The position numbers were made by a program, and so were the translations under genes. Positions 4,531 to 5,313 of a DNA stretch of 5,313 bases are shown here, piece by piece. This DNA comes from JAVBLV01 sp031553195. Lineage in GTDB: Bacteria; Bacteroidota; Bacteroidia; Bacteroidales; P3. Location of the stretch: positions 1 to 5,313 of the forward strand of contig JAVBLV010000102.1 in assembly GCA_031553195.1 (NCBI GenBank), written 5' to 3'. Position 1 is the first letter of the stretch, and each line of letters opens with the position of its first letter. Under the pieces are notes generated by a model. The model worked only from the letters and a program-made list of their open reading frames with translations. It was not told the origin of the DNA and ran no database searches.

Positions 4531-5313
4531 TTTTTCTTTTGTGCATTCTTAAACGTTGAATTCCCTGCGTCAACAGCACTAGGGACTACTCCTATGATAA
4601 AGTCTATGTCTGGAGTGATTGGCCTTATAAACCATAAAAAGGGTGATACAATAATTAAACCTTGATCAAGCATGTTTAAATCATTCTTCCAAATATCTTG
4701 TTTCCCATTTGTTCTGATAAAAGAATAAACATTTGCCCCTTGTGTTAAGGGTAGAGTATTTGCAATAGATTGTCCCATAATCTGAACCGCCTGACGGGTC
4801 GCTTCAGAGGGTCCGGTTCCCATATTAGCCGGATCGGTACTTGGATTTAATCCCAAATTATGAGCCAGATAGGCCATTGCCGCTCCTATGTTCTCCACGC
4901 CTTTTGCCCTGCTGAATTCGTACAGATAGTGTTTTTCCATATTTAAGGGTTTCATTTCCGATATTTCAACTTCCGGAAGCGTGTACTCGTCTATGTAGGT
5001 GGCTGTAGTGAGGTTGGAATTATAACGTTTTTTCAGACGTCCTGTTACTTCGTCAAAAACTTCTACGGCTTCCCCCAGGTAAATTTCTCCAAACGGCGTT
5101 CTGTTTCTTGAGGTGGCCAAAAAATTCCAATAAATGTCCCCGTCGGGTCTCTGAACCCAATGCTCCCACAAACCCGTCGGGTCTGTTCTGTTTACAGGGT
5201 CGTTGCTGCAATAGCTGTAGGGCGAAACTTCCGGCCTTTCGCTGGCCAGCTCGTCCGGCGAAAAGAACTGCCCCGTTATCGGATCATACAAACGGGCGTT
5301 CATATTAATAAAC
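4527..5313 (-). CDS. RHS/YD-repeat protein, C-terminal end with toxin tip CT1 (5' partial)
   Basis: This is the last 261 codons of an RHS-type polymorphic toxin. The frame stays open through the right edge (Phe-Ile-Asn before the ATG at 5303), so that ATG is internal and the gene begins outside the window. Numbered from that Met, residues 1-45 are the end of the RHS core, including MNARLYDPITGQFF and PYSYCSNDPVNRTDPTG. Residues 46-162 form a linker containing a GDIYWN...YLGE stretch, a TLPEVEI stretch and the segment VENIGAAMAYLAHNLGLNP. Residues 163-258 are the variable tip, with a hydrophobic run at about 215-244 and a basic tail (NAQKKK). RHS proteins encapsulate and deliver their C-terminal tip to neighbouring cells. 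No catalytic motif is visible in this tip, so a membrane-acting role is only inferred from hydrophobicity and the membrane-protein neighbour. The stop codon overlaps the Imm1 start in an ATGA. The core DNA is clearly richer in G+C than the tip. The RHS assignment is firm; the tip function is unknown. Confidence 0.93.
   Translation of the reverse strand, partial: FINMNARLYDPITGQFFSPDELASERPEVSPYSYCSNDPVNRTDPTGLWEHWVQRPDGDIYWNFLATSRNRTPFGEIYLGEAVEVFDEVTGRLKKRYNSNLTTATYIDEYTLPEVEISEMKPLNMEKHYLYEFSRAKGVENIGAAMAYLAHNLGLNPSTDPANMGTGPSEATRQAVQIMGQSIANTLPLTQGANVYSFIRTNGKQDIWKNDLNMLDQGLIIVSPFLWFIRPITPDIDFIIGVVPSAVDAGNSTFKNAQKKK
4819..4918. repeat. linker repeat, copy in CT1
   Basis: Exactly identical over 100 bp to 3909-4008 (direct orientation, offset 910). 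It encodes the end of the CT1 linker (from FSRAKGVENIG to DPANMG) just before the variable tip. The copies are in the same codon phase. Confidence 0.95.
5164..5238. repeat. RHS core repeat B, right-edge copy
   Basis: Direct repeat of 1548-1622 (offset 3616), 71 of 75 positions identical by hand alignment. It encodes RPEVSPYSYCSNDPVNRTDPTGL, the last part of the RHS core before the linker. Confidence 0.92.
5233..5313. repeat. RHS core repeat A, right-edge copy
   Basis: Direct repeat of 2738-2818 (offset 2495) with 7 mismatches in 81 bp by hand alignment. It encodes FINMNARLYDPITGQFFSPD through SERP. It probably continues beyond the window. Confidence 0.9.

Noticed and set aside
5108..5308. 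Plus-strand open frame of 66 codons, Arg/Pro/Cys-rich
   Set aside because: Antisense shadow of the G+C-rich RHS core end.
1..5313. Insertion sequence, integron attC site or CRISPR driving the module exchange
   Set aside because: No transposase or integrase frame, no terminal inverted repeats and no regularly spaced short repeats; the repeats present are coding RHS, linker or signal-peptide segments, so homologous or microhomology recombination is sufficient.

Overview
The window is a displaced-cassette ('orphan tip') array downstream of an RHS/YD-repeat polymorphic toxin gene, and every supported gene lies on the minus strand. It therefore reads biologically from the right edge to the left. 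A Bacteroidota host, probably of the Bacteroidales or Flavobacteriia type, is suggested by the RHS core signature (INMNARLYDP, PYSYCxNDPVNxxDPTG), AT-rich coding DNA, mostly weak Shine-Dalgarno sequences and a Bacteroidota-style lipobox. The species cannot be named from the sequence.

Layout in transcription order. (1) 5313-4527 is the 3' end of the RHS gene: the last part of the core, a long linker and a hydrophobic toxin tip (CT1). It overlaps by 4 bp a two-helix membrane protein (Imm1, 4530-4018). (2) 4009-3551 is an orphan tip (CT2). It carries no RHS core but begins with an exact 100-bp copy of the CT1 linker, and is followed 1 bp later by another two-helix membrane protein (Imm2, 3549-3085). 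(3) After the only real spacer (129 bp), 2955-2053 is an orphan with about 95 residues of RHS core and a putative HExxE zincin-like tip (CT3), followed by a lipoprotein (Imm3, 2047-1625). (4) 1624-896 is an orphan with a 75-bp core remnant and a JAMM/JAB-like metallopeptidase tip (CT4), followed by a Sec-exported protein (Imm4, 876-268). (5) 249-1, running off the left edge, is a chimera: a second copy of the Imm4 signal peptide fused in frame to the end of an RHS core and the start of a fifth tip (CT5).

How it works together (inference from known RHS/CDI biology): the RHS protein at the right edge presents CT1. The orphan tips mostly lack credible starts and sit behind pieces of homologous core or linker, through which recombination could swap them onto the RHS gene, each bringing its own immunity gene. 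Immunity localisation tracks the tips: membrane proteins follow the hydrophobic CT1 and CT2, while lipid-anchored or secreted proteins follow the metallopeptidase-like CT3 and CT4. The most unusual points are the signal-peptide/RHS chimera at the left edge and the second homology handle in the linker, which is separate from the RHS core.
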